Assembly: GCA_037127315.1 (NCBI GenBank)
Contig: JBBBDQ010000348.1
Coordinates: 1,662,501-1,726,500 of the forward strand
Reading direction: 5' to 3'
Length of the DNA stretch: 64,000 nt
Source of the DNA: Ascarosepion bandense
Taxonomy: Eukaryota > Mollusca > Cephalopoda > Sepiida > Sepiidae
Shown: positions 53,915 to 63,668 of the stretch, piece after piece
Layout of the letters: the number at the start of each line of letters is the position of its first letter
Position numbering within the stretch: the first letter of the stretch is position 1
Translations under genes and position numbers: made by a program
Notes under the pieces: model-generated
What the model saw: only the letters and a program-made list of their open reading frames with translations
Databases searched by the model: none
What the model was told of the DNA's origin: nothing

Positions 53915-54508
53915 AGAAATTTTGGTAAATTTTCGTTTTAGGACCCGAAGGCCTTTACCCCTTCAAATCTTTCGAAAGCATCCCTATTTCCAAGCTTATA
54001 TATCAGTATATGCTGAACGCAAATCGATAATTGTTTATTAAAAACAACTACCTTTTTTCATTTTATCGAGAAGAAAAATATGGAACTTCTTGTCGCTGTT
54101 TATCTCACCCCCTAAACACGGTTAGAAAATGTTATTCACTGCAGACTGAATCCACGCGTAGTCTTACGATTTTTCGGTATTTTACTTCCATTTTGCAATT
54201 AATGTGCGGAAAATGAGTTCCGAAACACAACAAATCGCGTAATTGCTGTCAGATGGAGTAAATAGAACGAATTCAGTATCCTACGCCTCAAGTCATTCAG
54301 CAGTTAATCAGATATGAGAACAGTGATAAGGGGTGGGATATAGTCCGATTTATTTATGGCCGATAACATGAAAAAAGGTAAGTTTCTTCAATAAACAATT
54401 ATCGATTTCAGTTCAGCGTATACATTTGCACGGAAATAGGGATGTTTTGGAAAGATGTGAAGGGGTGAAGGCCTCGAGTCCTAAAACGAAAATTTACCTA
54501 AATTTTCA
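53915..54508. mobile_element. foldback element, ~594 bp with ~140-bp inverted arms
   Basis: The left arm (53915-54055) and right arm (54365-54508) are inverted copies sharing TTTTCGTTTTAGGACCCGAA, GGCCTTTACCCCTTC and ATCGATAATTGTTTATT. The 310-bp centre has no coding match. Superfamily unknown; target duplication not clear. Confidence 0.75.
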
Positions 54509-54760
54509 TTTTATAAAATAAGTGTGACTTTTCGAATAAATGTTTTGCAAGAAATTTTATCCAAACTAAAATAATGTAGAACGGATTTGACTAAATATTC
54601 TAAATACGCAAATAAGCACGTTGTGGGCGAAAAAATTGAAAGACGTAATTTAATTGTAGCGACACTAGTATTTGGCAAATATAAGTATTTTGTAGCCAGG
54701 TTACCTAATAAATGATATTTGTTTATTTTCAAAGCCAAATCTCTCCTTCAATATATTAAA

Positions 54761-54897
54761 TGTTGTGGATCCCGGATGCGGAACCGCACAAAATAATAAA
54801 CAACAAAACAGATATTTGAGATAGAAAAATAAGTTATATTAAATGTAAAGATACAAACTGGAACGCAGAATAGTAATCAAGGAATACGATTAGTAAG

Positions 54898-54953
<56 letters not shown>

Positions 54954-55166
54954 GTCTTTGAAGTGAAGCCGTGTTGAAATTAGTATGTCCACGTCGGAAC
55001 TGACGGGTGCTGGGTAATACTATTCTGAGTGGAGCTCAGAGCTACTATGACTACTGACACGGTATTCTCTGTAAAACTTCGGTATTTTACGGATCTCATC
55101 TCTTCAGGAGTATATGTCTACTCAAGTAGAGTCCATTATCATAGAAAAAGGGGAGGTCCCACCACA
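54761..55166 (+). mobile_element. solo LTR without hairpin repeats
   Basis: TGTTGTGGATCCCGG start and GGTCCCACCACA end pair as inverted tips. The next ~120 bases (GCACAAAATAATAAACAACA, AACAGATATTTGAGATAG) match the LTR at 29692. An (AT)n tract (54899-54949) interrupts it. The hairpin-rich units are missing. Confidence 0.75.
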
Positions 55167-55169
55167 TTA

Positions 55170-55435
55170 GGGCACCTAATGGTGGTGTAATGTTTAGCAA
55201 GCTTGTCTCGCTTGAATCATTATCAGTTCAGTTGTGAGTTCGATCCTCACTTGGTGTCCCTTACTTTCGGCCGTCTGTCACGTCTAAGCTACGATTAGAA
55301 TATCACCTTCCTCCACGTTTGGAGGTTACACGCAGGGCTAACAACCCATCCCCATAAAAATCAATTTGCTATCGAAACAACAAAAAACGCTGCCTTACAC
55401 ACCATTGGGTGTAACAGAAACGTTTATTTTTATTA
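55170..55435 (+). mobile_element. tRNA-derived SINE (second family)
   Basis: GGGCACCTAATGGTGGTGTA, TTAGCAAGCTTG, GAGTTCGATCCTCACTTGG, TTTCGGCCGTCTGTCACG and the tail GCTGCCTTACACACCATTGG with GTGTAACAGAAACG. It directly follows the LTR end. Confidence 0.85.
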
Positions 55436-55481
55436 TTTCCACAACATTAATTAAATATTATTAGTTTTGCTTTTTTTAATA

Positions 55482-55484
<3 letters not shown>

Positions 55485-55515
<31 letters not shown>
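55485..55515. repeat. (AT)n microsatellite
   Basis: About 15 AT units. Confidence 0.96.
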
Positions 55516-55518
<3 letters not shown>

Positions 55519-55624
55519 TATTTTGGGAGCATGTTGAGCATGTCTTATGATCGTGATGTGGAAATACCAAACTGTATAACGAAAACTAAATAAATATATT
55601 TAGTCTCAGCACAAAATTTAATTT

Positions 55625-55965
55625 TTTTTTTAATCTTTTCACCCCAAACAAGGCGGTACCGTCACTGATGCGCAGAGGGCTACATAAGAGTAAAAGTTTA
55701 GATAAGAGAAGAGTAAAGAGAAAGATGAAACAGTTGCAGGTGGTGTCAGAGAAAAGGCAAGCTCAGGATGAGAACACAGGTGTAAAGACAGTTTTAAAGG
55801 TAGAGAGAAAGGAAAAGAACAAGATACAAAGGGTGATGCAGAAAGAACTGGAGACAAGTGGATAGGAAATGGGTATTGACATTGCATTTAAATTCCTGGA
55901 AGTTGTTGCCGCTAGGAAAGCAAGTATACAGAAGAGAGTTCCACAGGTGGGAAGTTTCTTATTCC
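55625..55965 (-). mobile_element. CR1-like LINE 3' end fragment
   Basis: On plus, TTTAATCTTTTCACCCCAAA, AGGCGGTACCGTCACTGATG and AAATTCCTGGAAGTTGTTGC are the complement of 3' UTR and of the YNFQEFKC region. Truncated near RLWNSL. Confidence 0.78.
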
Positions 55966-55984
55966 AACATCACTGCACGTTTAA

Positions 55985-56097
55985 GCATACAGCAGCTGGT
56001 ATCCCCAAGTGGTCGCTCATGAAGCTACGTACCAGGCTCGATACTGCTTGACTGATTTTGCGAGAACCGGTGTTTCAACGTTATATAGCCTGAGTTC
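55985..56097 (-). mobile_element. 5S-rRNA-derived fragment
   Basis: On minus: ATAACGTTGAAACACCGGTT, TCGCAAAATCAGTCAAGCAG, GAGCCTGGTACGTAGC and a GGGGATACCAGCTGCTGTAT stretch. A 5S-derived head without the tRNA part, probably a SINE stump, not a functional 5S gene. Confidence 0.68.
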
Positions 56098-56184
56098 ACT
56101 TATAATGAATGCATTGATCAAACACTACACAAGCTCAGTGGTTCGTCATGGAATAACTTAATATATTATCTTGAACAGCGTAAG

Positions 56185-56365
56185 TAATTGACAGGTATAT
56201 CCGGCCGTAGGTAAGGTCAGCTAAGAGTGACAATTGGCGTGAAATGCGATGAACCCGACAATAATGTAGTTGACAGATATATCCGGCCGTACATAATGTC
56301 AACAATGTGCAACGAAAAAACAGCAATCGACAACCGGATTTGATTGACAGATACATCCGGCTCCT
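56185..56365 (+). repeat. three spaced TTGACAG-TATCCGGC motifs
   Basis: TTGACAGGTATATCCGGCCG (56188), TTGACAGATATATCCGGCCG (56270) and TTGACAGATACATCCGGC (56344). Spacing is 82 and 74 bp; function unknown. Confidence 0.8.
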
Positions 56366-56389
56366 TCATATGTGCGATCTCCCTCCGGC

Positions 56390-56392
<3 letters not shown>

Positions 56393-56437
<45 letters not shown>
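56393..56437. repeat. (AT)n microsatellite
   Basis: About 22 AT units. Confidence 0.97.
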
Positions 56438-56439
<2 letters not shown>

Positions 56440-56650
56440 AATCAAGTTTCAGTTTTCTCTGTGTTAGCAAGAAATAACAAAGCCGGGGGTTGTAAAATTA
56501 GAATTTTTACCCCCAAAAGAAATATTTTGACATGGCCAGTGCATACCACATGCTCAAGAGTAAAAAAATTCTAAGAAGTTATCCTTCACTATTAAAAAGA
56601 AAAAAAAATATTATTTTAAAAAATATTATTTACCATAAAGTCCTATAATA

Positions 56651-57151
56651 TTAACCCTGTAGGGCCATTCGTATCATATTTGATACAGTATTTCCCTATA
56701 AGGAAACATTTGGTATTTCCCTATAAGGAAACATTTGGTATTCATTGACTGAGCAGTCAGTACTGCTTTCATTTGAAATTTATAAAATATTTCTCTTAAA
56801 AAATTTTTCAGGAAAATATTTCTTTCAAGGCTTGTTTTCATACTGTATCAAATATGATACGAATGGCCCTAGAGGGTTAATCTCAGTCTGTTTATCTATC
56901 TATCTATCTATTAACCCTCTAGGGCCATTCGTATCATATTTGATACAGTATTTCCCTATAAGGAAACATTTGGTATTTCCTTATAAGGAAATATTTGGTA
57001 TTCATTGACTGAGCAGTCAGTACTGCTTTCATTTGAAATTTATAAAATATTTCTCTTAAAAAAATTTTCAGGAAAATATTTCTTTCAAGGCTTGTTTTCA
57101 TACTGTATCAAATATGATACGAATGGCCCTAGAGGGTTAATCTCAGTCTGT

Positions 57152-57191
<40 letters not shown>

Positions 57192-57944
57192 TAACCCGCT
57201 AGGGCCATTCGTATCATATTTGATACAGTATTTCCCTATAAGGAAATATTTGGTATTTCCCTATAAGGAAACATTTGGTATTCTTTGACTGAGCAGTCAG
57301 TATTGCTTTCATTTGAAATTTATAAAATATTTCTCTTAAAAAAATTTTCAGGAAAATATTTCTTTCAAGGCTTGTTTTCATACTGTATCAAATATGATAC
57401 GAATGGCCCTAGAGGGTTAATCTCAGTCTGTTTATCTATCTATCTATCTATCTATTAACCCTCTAGGGCCATTCGTATCATATTTGATACAGTATTTCCC
57501 TATAAGGAAACATTTGGTATTTCCCTATAAGGAAACATTTGGTATTCTTTGACTGAGCAGTCAGTACTGCTTTCATTTGAAATTTATAAGATATTTCTCT
57601 TAAAAAATTTTTCAGGAAAATATTTCTTTCAAGGCTTGTTTTCATACTGTATCAAATATGATACGAATGGCCCTAGAGGGTTAATCTCAGTCTGTTTATC
57701 TATCTATCTATCTATTAACCCTCTAGGGCCATTCGTATCATATTTGATACAGTATTTCCCTATAAGGAAACATTTGGTATTTCCCTATAAGGAAACATTT
57801 AGTATTCATTGACTGAGCAGTCAGTACTGCTTTCTTTTGAAATTTATAAAATATTTCTCTTAAAAAATTTTTCAGGAAAATATTTCTTTCAAGGCTTGTT
57901 TTCATACTGTATCAAATATGATACGAATGGTCCTAGAGAGTTAA
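56651..57944. mobile_element. five tandem 230-bp piggyBac-like MITEs
   Basis: Copies at 56651-56880, 56911-57140, 57191-57420, 57455-57684 and 57715-57944, each exactly 230 bp including TTAA at both ends. Each starts TTAACCCTCTAGGGCCATTC (small variants) and ends with its reverse complement, giving ~40-bp inverted repeats. TTAA borders and CCCT tips are piggyBac hallmarks. Inside, a 27-bp piece with CCCTATAAGGAAACATTTGG is doubled and GACTGAGCAGTCAGT is palindromic. Spacers of 30, 50, 34 and 30 bp begin TCTCAGTCTG and continue as (TATC)n. No transposase; small frames are by-products. Confidence 0.9.
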
Positions 57945-57949
57945 ATTAA

Positions 57950-58345
57950 TTTAAATAATTATTGAAGTAGAATATTTTGTCAAAGTGTATTTCCAAACAA
58001 ATCAACTTATTCTTCAAAAGTCATCGATTGGTTTGCAAAATTGAAGGAAATGTTCAAATGGTAAAGAAAAAAAAGATGTTAACGATAACCTGAATGATAC
58101 TAAATACTGTGAAGAATGTCAGCAAGTTGCCAAAATATTCTGGTTACCAAATATTACTGCTGTGGTTTACAAGTTAGTTTTGTTTTGCATTCTCTTTTTT
58201 TCTTTTTTGAGAATTAAAAAAAAGAGAATTAAATACTATTCTTGGCTACTAAAAAAACGTCAGCAAATCGCATAAAAACAAGTGATTCTTGCAACAAGTC
58301 TAAGTTATGTAAATAGTCTGCTTTTGATTTGTGAATGCTAATGCA
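57950..58345. other. no recognisable feature
   Basis: AT-rich; nothing recognised. Confidence 0.5.
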
Positions 58346-58349
58346 TTTG

Positions 58350-58420
58350 TTAGTATTTGTCTATATTTCTGAGACGAGGTAGTATTTACAGTATTGTCCT
58401 CATCTTTGAGGCCATTTGTA
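58350..58420 (+). repeat. 98-bp satellite monomer, single
   Basis: TATTTGTCTATATTTCTGAG, ACGAGGTAGTATTTACAG and GTCCTCATCTTTGAGG match the monomer at 865-1262. Confidence 0.75.
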
Positions 58421-58479
58421 CAACTTTTCGGCCTTCTTCAGCATTTCGAACCGAACCTTTTATTACAATCACTGGGATA

Positions 58480-58790
58480 TATGAACTCCATTTTTTGCGT
58501 AGTAGAGCCTCTTTTGGTTATCATGAGTTATCTCCTTTGTGAGTTACTACTGCTGGAGCCTGGTATTGAACTCACAACTCTTTGTGTCAAGTCACAGGAA
58601 CTAACCAACGACTACATCCATCGGGCCATGTGACCTTAAGGAGAAAAACAGCTAAATTTTTGGGACTTATAAACCTAGTGTTCAGTAACCCTTTTTACCA
58701 GATTTCATATTGCAAATTTTTGATGGTTTTCTTTAGTACTTTTTGACGTTAATTGTTTTCTCTAGTAAGTCATGACTATTGAAAGAAGCA
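58480..58790 (-). repeat. Penelope-associated 3' region, second copy
   Basis: Reverse complement of the 450-690 tail: on minus AAAACAATTAACGTCAAAA, TAGGTTTATAAGTCCCAAAA, ACATGGCCCGATGGATGTAG, then GAGTTCAATACCAGGCTCC, a tRNA-like B box. Confidence 0.7.
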
Positions 58791-58854
58791 CGACTACGCC
58801 TAGTGATTTCGAACCAGAGTAAATGATTAAAAGAAAAGAGATACAAACTAGTCT

Positions 58855-59330
58855 ACAAAGAAAAGAGTGCTAGACTGCTACGTGATGTCAGTTCTTCAAT
58901 ACGGCAGTGAATGCTGGACAATATCATCGAAAATGAGGACAAAACAGGAAGCGAAATGTGGTTCTACAGAAGGATGCTACGGATATCGTGGACTGAGCAT
59001 ACAAACAACAATGAGGTGTTGGAAAGAATGGCATCAAAAAGGAAATTAATATTGAGCATGAGGGAGAGACAACTGAAGTTCCTGGGACACGCAATGAGGA
59101 AGGAGAGCTTGGAGAACCTGATACTGACTGGCCAGATAGAAGCAAAGAGAGACAGGGGAAGGCAACGGATAACATATTTGCAGGGCCTGATCAGGTAGAT
59201 GACGGAACGTGGGTTGCCAGGAGTAACAGAAGCAAACATACTAAGAGCCACAAGGGATAGGGAGACATGGAGAACCATGATCGCCTACGTCCTGAAGGGA
59301 CAGGGCACATATAAGAAGAAAAAGAAGATT
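58855..59330 (+). pseudogene. RTE-like LINE C-terminal region with AAG tail (copy 7)
   Basis: Reads RVLDCYVMSVLQYGSECWTI and SSKMRTKQEA, a frameshift, then MWFYRRMLRISWTEHTNNNE, RERQLKFLGHAMRKESLENL, LTGQIEAKRDRGRQRITYLQ, GLIR, a stop, and in the same register RDRETWRTMIAYVLKGQGT. The end ACATATAAGAAGAA keeps the stop-adjacent AAG tail. Same truncation class as copies 3 and 4. Confidence 0.83.
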
Positions 59331-59334
59331 TTGA

Positions 59335-60140
59335 ACCTCACTGGATACTCTGTTGGATGCTAAACTAACTTTAGCATGTACCTAGAGATAAACCTCATCT
59401 ATTGTTTACTCTTTAGTGCTGTATATTCCGAAGATAAATGGCATCAGACACAATGTCGTTCTTTTTTCTTCTGCAAAATCTATTTTGTGGTAACTTCTGT
59501 TTACGCAACTACAACACTAAACTGTTTAGGCTACGTCAGTCAAACAGGGAATGCATTTAAAAGTCTAAAACAATAGTTCTTTTTTATTTAATTATTAATT
59601 TCAACACTTTCAACTATTAACGATATTATGTGTATCTTTCAAGGAAAAGGCAGAGAACGTAAATAAAATGCTACGAATTGTGTAGAGTGTCTGGTCAGAC
59701 ATCAGAATGTACGAAAAATTGTAAACTAATGCCAATCTAAAATTATTCTTCCCTGTCTAATTTCCTTCTTTAAAACAACTTTGTTTATTGCAATCAGTCG
59801 ACTAGTCTATAGTAGGACAAATTAAGAAATAAAATTCGTTGAAGCAGATAAAGAAATAAGGCTGGCTTAGATAAAGAACACGCTGTCAAGATAAAATAGT
59901 TTAAGAACAACGACATGGATTCCAAGGCGGGCGACATAAAACCTCGCCAAAGGAAAACACAAAAATTAATCGATTCTATACTGAGTCTATTTCTTTTTTT
60001 CATTCTTTTAATGGATTGGACAGAAATTTCTTTGAGTAATTCCGTCTTTCTGTCTCCAAGTCAGATAATTATTTTCGTGCTATCATTTGTATATCAGATT
60101 GGAATAATTTCACTTGTTATATTTCCAAAGTTCTGCAATA
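59335..60140. other. no recognised gene
   Basis: A 78-residue plus frame (59915-60151) has a basic start (KAGDIKPRQRKTQK) and two hydrophobic stretches. Nothing supports expression and no family is recognised. Confidence 0.45.
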
Positions 60141-60145
60141 AGTCA

Positions 60146-60410
60146 TTATAACACAATTTATATTATTTGGACTGCTGTCCTCATCTTTGTTGTCATATTC
60201 CCGATGTTTCAACCGTTGAACGCTTCGATCTTCATCAGCTGTTTGGAGTTTATTTTTAAGCAAAACGTTAGCTTAATCCAGTAGATAAAAGCTCTGGTTG
60301 AATTTCAAACATCTGAAGAAGGCTAGTGCAACGGAGCCTCGTGAATGTGGCAACGAAGATGAGGTAAATAGTCTGAACAATGTAAATAGCCTAAATAGTT
60401 AAAATGCTTC
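60146..60410. repeat. foldback of 98-bp-type sequence with Penelope-like core
   Basis: The left arm (60146-60216: TTTGGACTGCTGTCCTCATC) and right arm (60326-60400: GAAGATGAGGTAAATAGTCT) are inverted relatives of the 98-bp monomer. Between them lie AACATCTGAAGAAGGCTAGT and, on minus, CAGCTGATGAAGATCG then GTTGAAACATCGGG, both of the CTGANGA...GAAAC type. Confidence 0.6.
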
Positions 60411-60550
60411 ATTTCAGAAATATAGAGAAGTATTAAAGTCATTATTATTATGAAAAGATTTTAGTCATAAAAGAAAAAACAAACAAACAAAAAAAAACAA
60501 ACGAGATGATTAGTCATTTTATTGAAGCGCGCTAATGTTTATGTTAAAGG

Positions 60551-62044
60551 TGTTATGTCGCCAAGTATAAATGAATAACTCAACAACAGAATCAGAATAT
60601 AAGTTGTATTCCGCGGAAAGACGGTTAGTATGTACAGAAGTGATTAGTAATATTTACAATAGAAAGATACAAGAGTCCAATCCGTCGTAAGACGTGTGTA
60701 TACGTGATTACTTCCGGTACGCAACCGGAAGTGTGACTAACTCTTCACTGACTCGCACTGACTCTTCAGTAACTCACTAAAGACTCTCAAGTGACTCTCA
60801 AGTGACTCTCTACGACTCATTATTTAGTCGTCCCTCCCAGTAAGGGCAACATATGACACATGGTCAGTTTATATCTGGGATTTCCGGACTATATGGCCCG
60901 GCCAAAAAATGTCTGTCTATTTTTGCCCAGTCGTACTTCTACCCTTCGGTGGAATCACGACTGGGTTATTGCTCTCTACCCGAAGGCAGAGAGCTGACAG
61001 TGTCGTAGAATCGCCAGTCTAGTGACTCGGTACGACTGTATTTACTAGCCTACCCACATAGGCTGGATGTGACACATGGTCATTTTATTGTGGGTATTCC
61101 CGGCCATATAGCCGGGCCAAAAAATGTCTGTCTATTTTTCCCCAGTCGTGGTTCTACCCTTCGGCGGAACCACGACTGGGTTATTGCTCTCTGCTCGGAA
61201 GCAGAGAGCGCCCCCCCCGCCCGAAGGCAGAGTGCTGACAGTGTCGTAGAGTCGTCAGTCTAGTGACTCGGTACGACTGTATTTACTAGCCTTCCCACGC
61301 AAGGCTGGATGTGACACATGGTCATTTTATAGTGGGTATTCCCGGCCATATAGCCGGGCCAAAAAATGTCTGTCTATTTTTCCCCAGTCGTGGTACTACC
61401 CTTCGGCGGAACCACGACTGGGTTATTGCTCTCTGCTCGGAAGCAGAGAGCGCCCTCTACGCGAAGGCAGAGGGCTGACAGTGTCGTAGAGTCGTCAGTC
61501 CAGTGACTCGGTGCGACTCTCTTGTAGAGAATCCACCATTGCTATATATAGCAATGGGAACAGTCCATTTGTAGTCAAATAGCAGCGGCGCCCTAACAAA
61601 AGGAATATTTCGGAGTGAAATGTATTTTGATTTCGAAAGCCATTGATAATAATATTTATATAAATTTACATAAATATTATCACCAATGGCTTTCGAAGTC
61701 AAAGGTGTTATGGAGCTTCGTTTTTTGTGGAGTTGTGGCGAAACTTCACCGCAAAGTTGTAGTGACCGTTTTTTGCCGAAAGTAAGACACGGAACACAGG
61801 AGGTAGGTTCAAAACAGTCTATTAGTATATCAAGATATTCAAAGGAAGTGTTAATAATAAGTAATATAGAAATCAGTAAGTCCAAAGGTATTATTACGCT
61901 GCTTATTGCCTGACTAGTAGCTTCGCTAACTGCTCCGTTAACTGCTATCGTTAACATCTTCTGTTAACTGCATTTTAGAAGTCACTCATGTAATTACTTA
62001 TAACAAGAAGAAGAGTCCATTCCTCGTAGGAGGGCACCATAACA
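60551..62044 (+). mobile_element. large solo LTR with three hairpin-rich repeats
   Basis: TGTTATGTCGCC start and GGCACCATAACA end pair as inverted tips. GACACATGG recurs at 60855, 61071 and 61313. Units carry the same hairpin arms as the LTR at 29692 (CAGTCGTGGTTC, GCTCTCTGCT). Extra palindromes: ACTTCCGGT/ACCGGAAGT (60710-60732), CCATTGCTATATATAGCAAT (61533-61554) and a long pair GATTTCGAAAGCCATTG / CAATGGCTTTCGAAGTC (61629-61702). Target duplication is unclear (AAAGG / GAAAG). No coding region. Confidence 0.72.
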
Positions 62045-62379
62045 GAAAGAATAAAAGCCCACACAAATATGACAATTAAATTTGAAAAACGTTATCTACT
62101 CACTCAATAATCATTAAATGGGTAATTACACACAAACATACATGTATATTTTGAATTAGATATATTAATGCAAATTACTTGCTGCTCCAAGTTTCGTAAA
62201 TCTGTGAATCACTAATCAGGTATTCAAATAAGAATGAATGCATAAAGTCTTATTTCAATGACAAGGTCTGATGAGTTATTGAGAAACTTGTAGTTGACAT
62301 CGATACGTATTGAGCGCGGTTATACAAAATACAATAATTACTGCTTTTGTCAAATGCTGAGCAACATATTGGAAGCCAT
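62045..62379. other. no recognisable feature
   Basis: Unrecognised AT-rich flank. Confidence 0.5.
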
Positions 62380-63101
62380 TCTGTTTAATTTAAACTTATT
62401 TATAAATGGAACTTTGTCTGTGTGTGTATATATGTGTGTGTGTCCGTTACCTATAGACTCCGAAAAAGCTGAACCAATTTTCTTGAAAATTTACACAATT
62501 GTACCATAAGCGTCTGCGAGTGTTGTTAGCTAGGTTTTGTGTCGAGGTACCCCGGATAAATATCGAAAATCGATAATCGAAAAAAATCGGGTTATAGTAG
62601 GAGTGGTCCGATTTTAATCAAATTTGATACACTCATAGACAAAGACATAAGAAACGATATTCAGAAGTTTCAAGGTTGCAGTTCTTACAATAGTGAAGAA
62701 AATCGATAATATATATATATAAGGCAAGATGTTTGTGTGTGTATCTGTTTATCTGCCTGTATGTCTGTATTTTTTCAGCCCTTTTATTTTAGGTTTTGCT
62801 TAGAGTTTGGCTCTAAGTAGGTATAATTGTAGTTCATAGTCTCAGCCATCATACCATTTACTCAGAGGACTTATTTAGTCTTCAAAATTCAGTTTACGAC
62901 GAAAATAACTTATTTGATATCGATACCAAGAAATCAAAATTTTATTTACATCCATTCATTTTTCTTTCAGTCTACGGTTTCGCTTTAACTGGAAACAACT
63001 ATTGTTTTTTATTCTTTCGTGCCACCGTACAAAGGGTCTGAGCTCCAGGACCATGGATTAGTTTTAAAGGTTTCATTACACCCGAATAACTATACTGCTA
63101 G
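62380..63101 (+). mobile_element. non-autonomous Helitron, copy 3
   Basis: TTATTTATAAATGGAACTTT, TCCGTTACCTATAGACTCCG, AAATCGATAATCGAAAAAAA-type strings and the end AACTATACTGCTAG. The terminal GC hairpin is lost (CCCGAATAAC), so the copy is probably immobile. Confidence 0.78.
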
Positions 63102-63214
63102 TTTGATATAAGTTAACTTATATAATTTCACGCGTATTATTTGATGGCATTAATAGGTTACATTATTATTTTGATATATATGAATACACAAATATAAATA
63201 TTTAAATATAAAGG

Positions 63215-63668
63215 ACGTCTGTTGTGGTGCAGTGGATATCGACGAGAAATCGGGGAGCCGAGTTCGAATTCTAGTTCAATTTGTTGCATTCCTTGTCTTT
63301 GTTCATATTCTTCTTTCACACATATACACTATCTGAACATATATATAAACCTAGGGATGGAACACCGTTGTTTAGCTTTGTTTCTGTCATTTGTTTTTTT
63401 TCTTGCTGTAGATAATAATAAATTTTGTTTTTCTTTTTCTTTTTAATTTTGCTATCTAGTATATTTTGTGTCTTGACTAGTGTTGAATTCCTGGTATTAG
63501 TCAGTCGCTTCTCACTCTTTAAATAGTAAGACAGATTGGGTTCTATAGCTTTGGTTGGCAATCAGTCTACTGCAGTAAGTAATAGCAACCTACAGCGGGA
63601 TAACCTTATGCCCAGTTAGTCATGTCTCTTTCGAGACATGATCGCCCAATGCGTGTATCACTTAAGTG
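63215..63668 (+). mobile_element. tRNA-type SINE interrupted by ~220 bp
   Basis: Head and B box (TTGTGGTGCAGTGGATATCG, GAGTTCGAATTCTAG) end at about 63297; the body resumes at about 63520 (ATAGTAAGACAGATTGGG, CTCTTTCGAGACATGATCGC). The insert has no recognised origin. Confidence 0.78.

Noticed and set aside
56745..57812. Repeated 65-87-codon ORFs at 56745, 57005 and 57549
   Set aside because: They are the same frame of the non-coding 230-bp MITE, running into (TATC)n; no transposase similarity.
59915..60151. Small two-helix membrane protein
   Set aside because: Not excluded, but there is no repeat, domain or regulatory support; left as unsupported.
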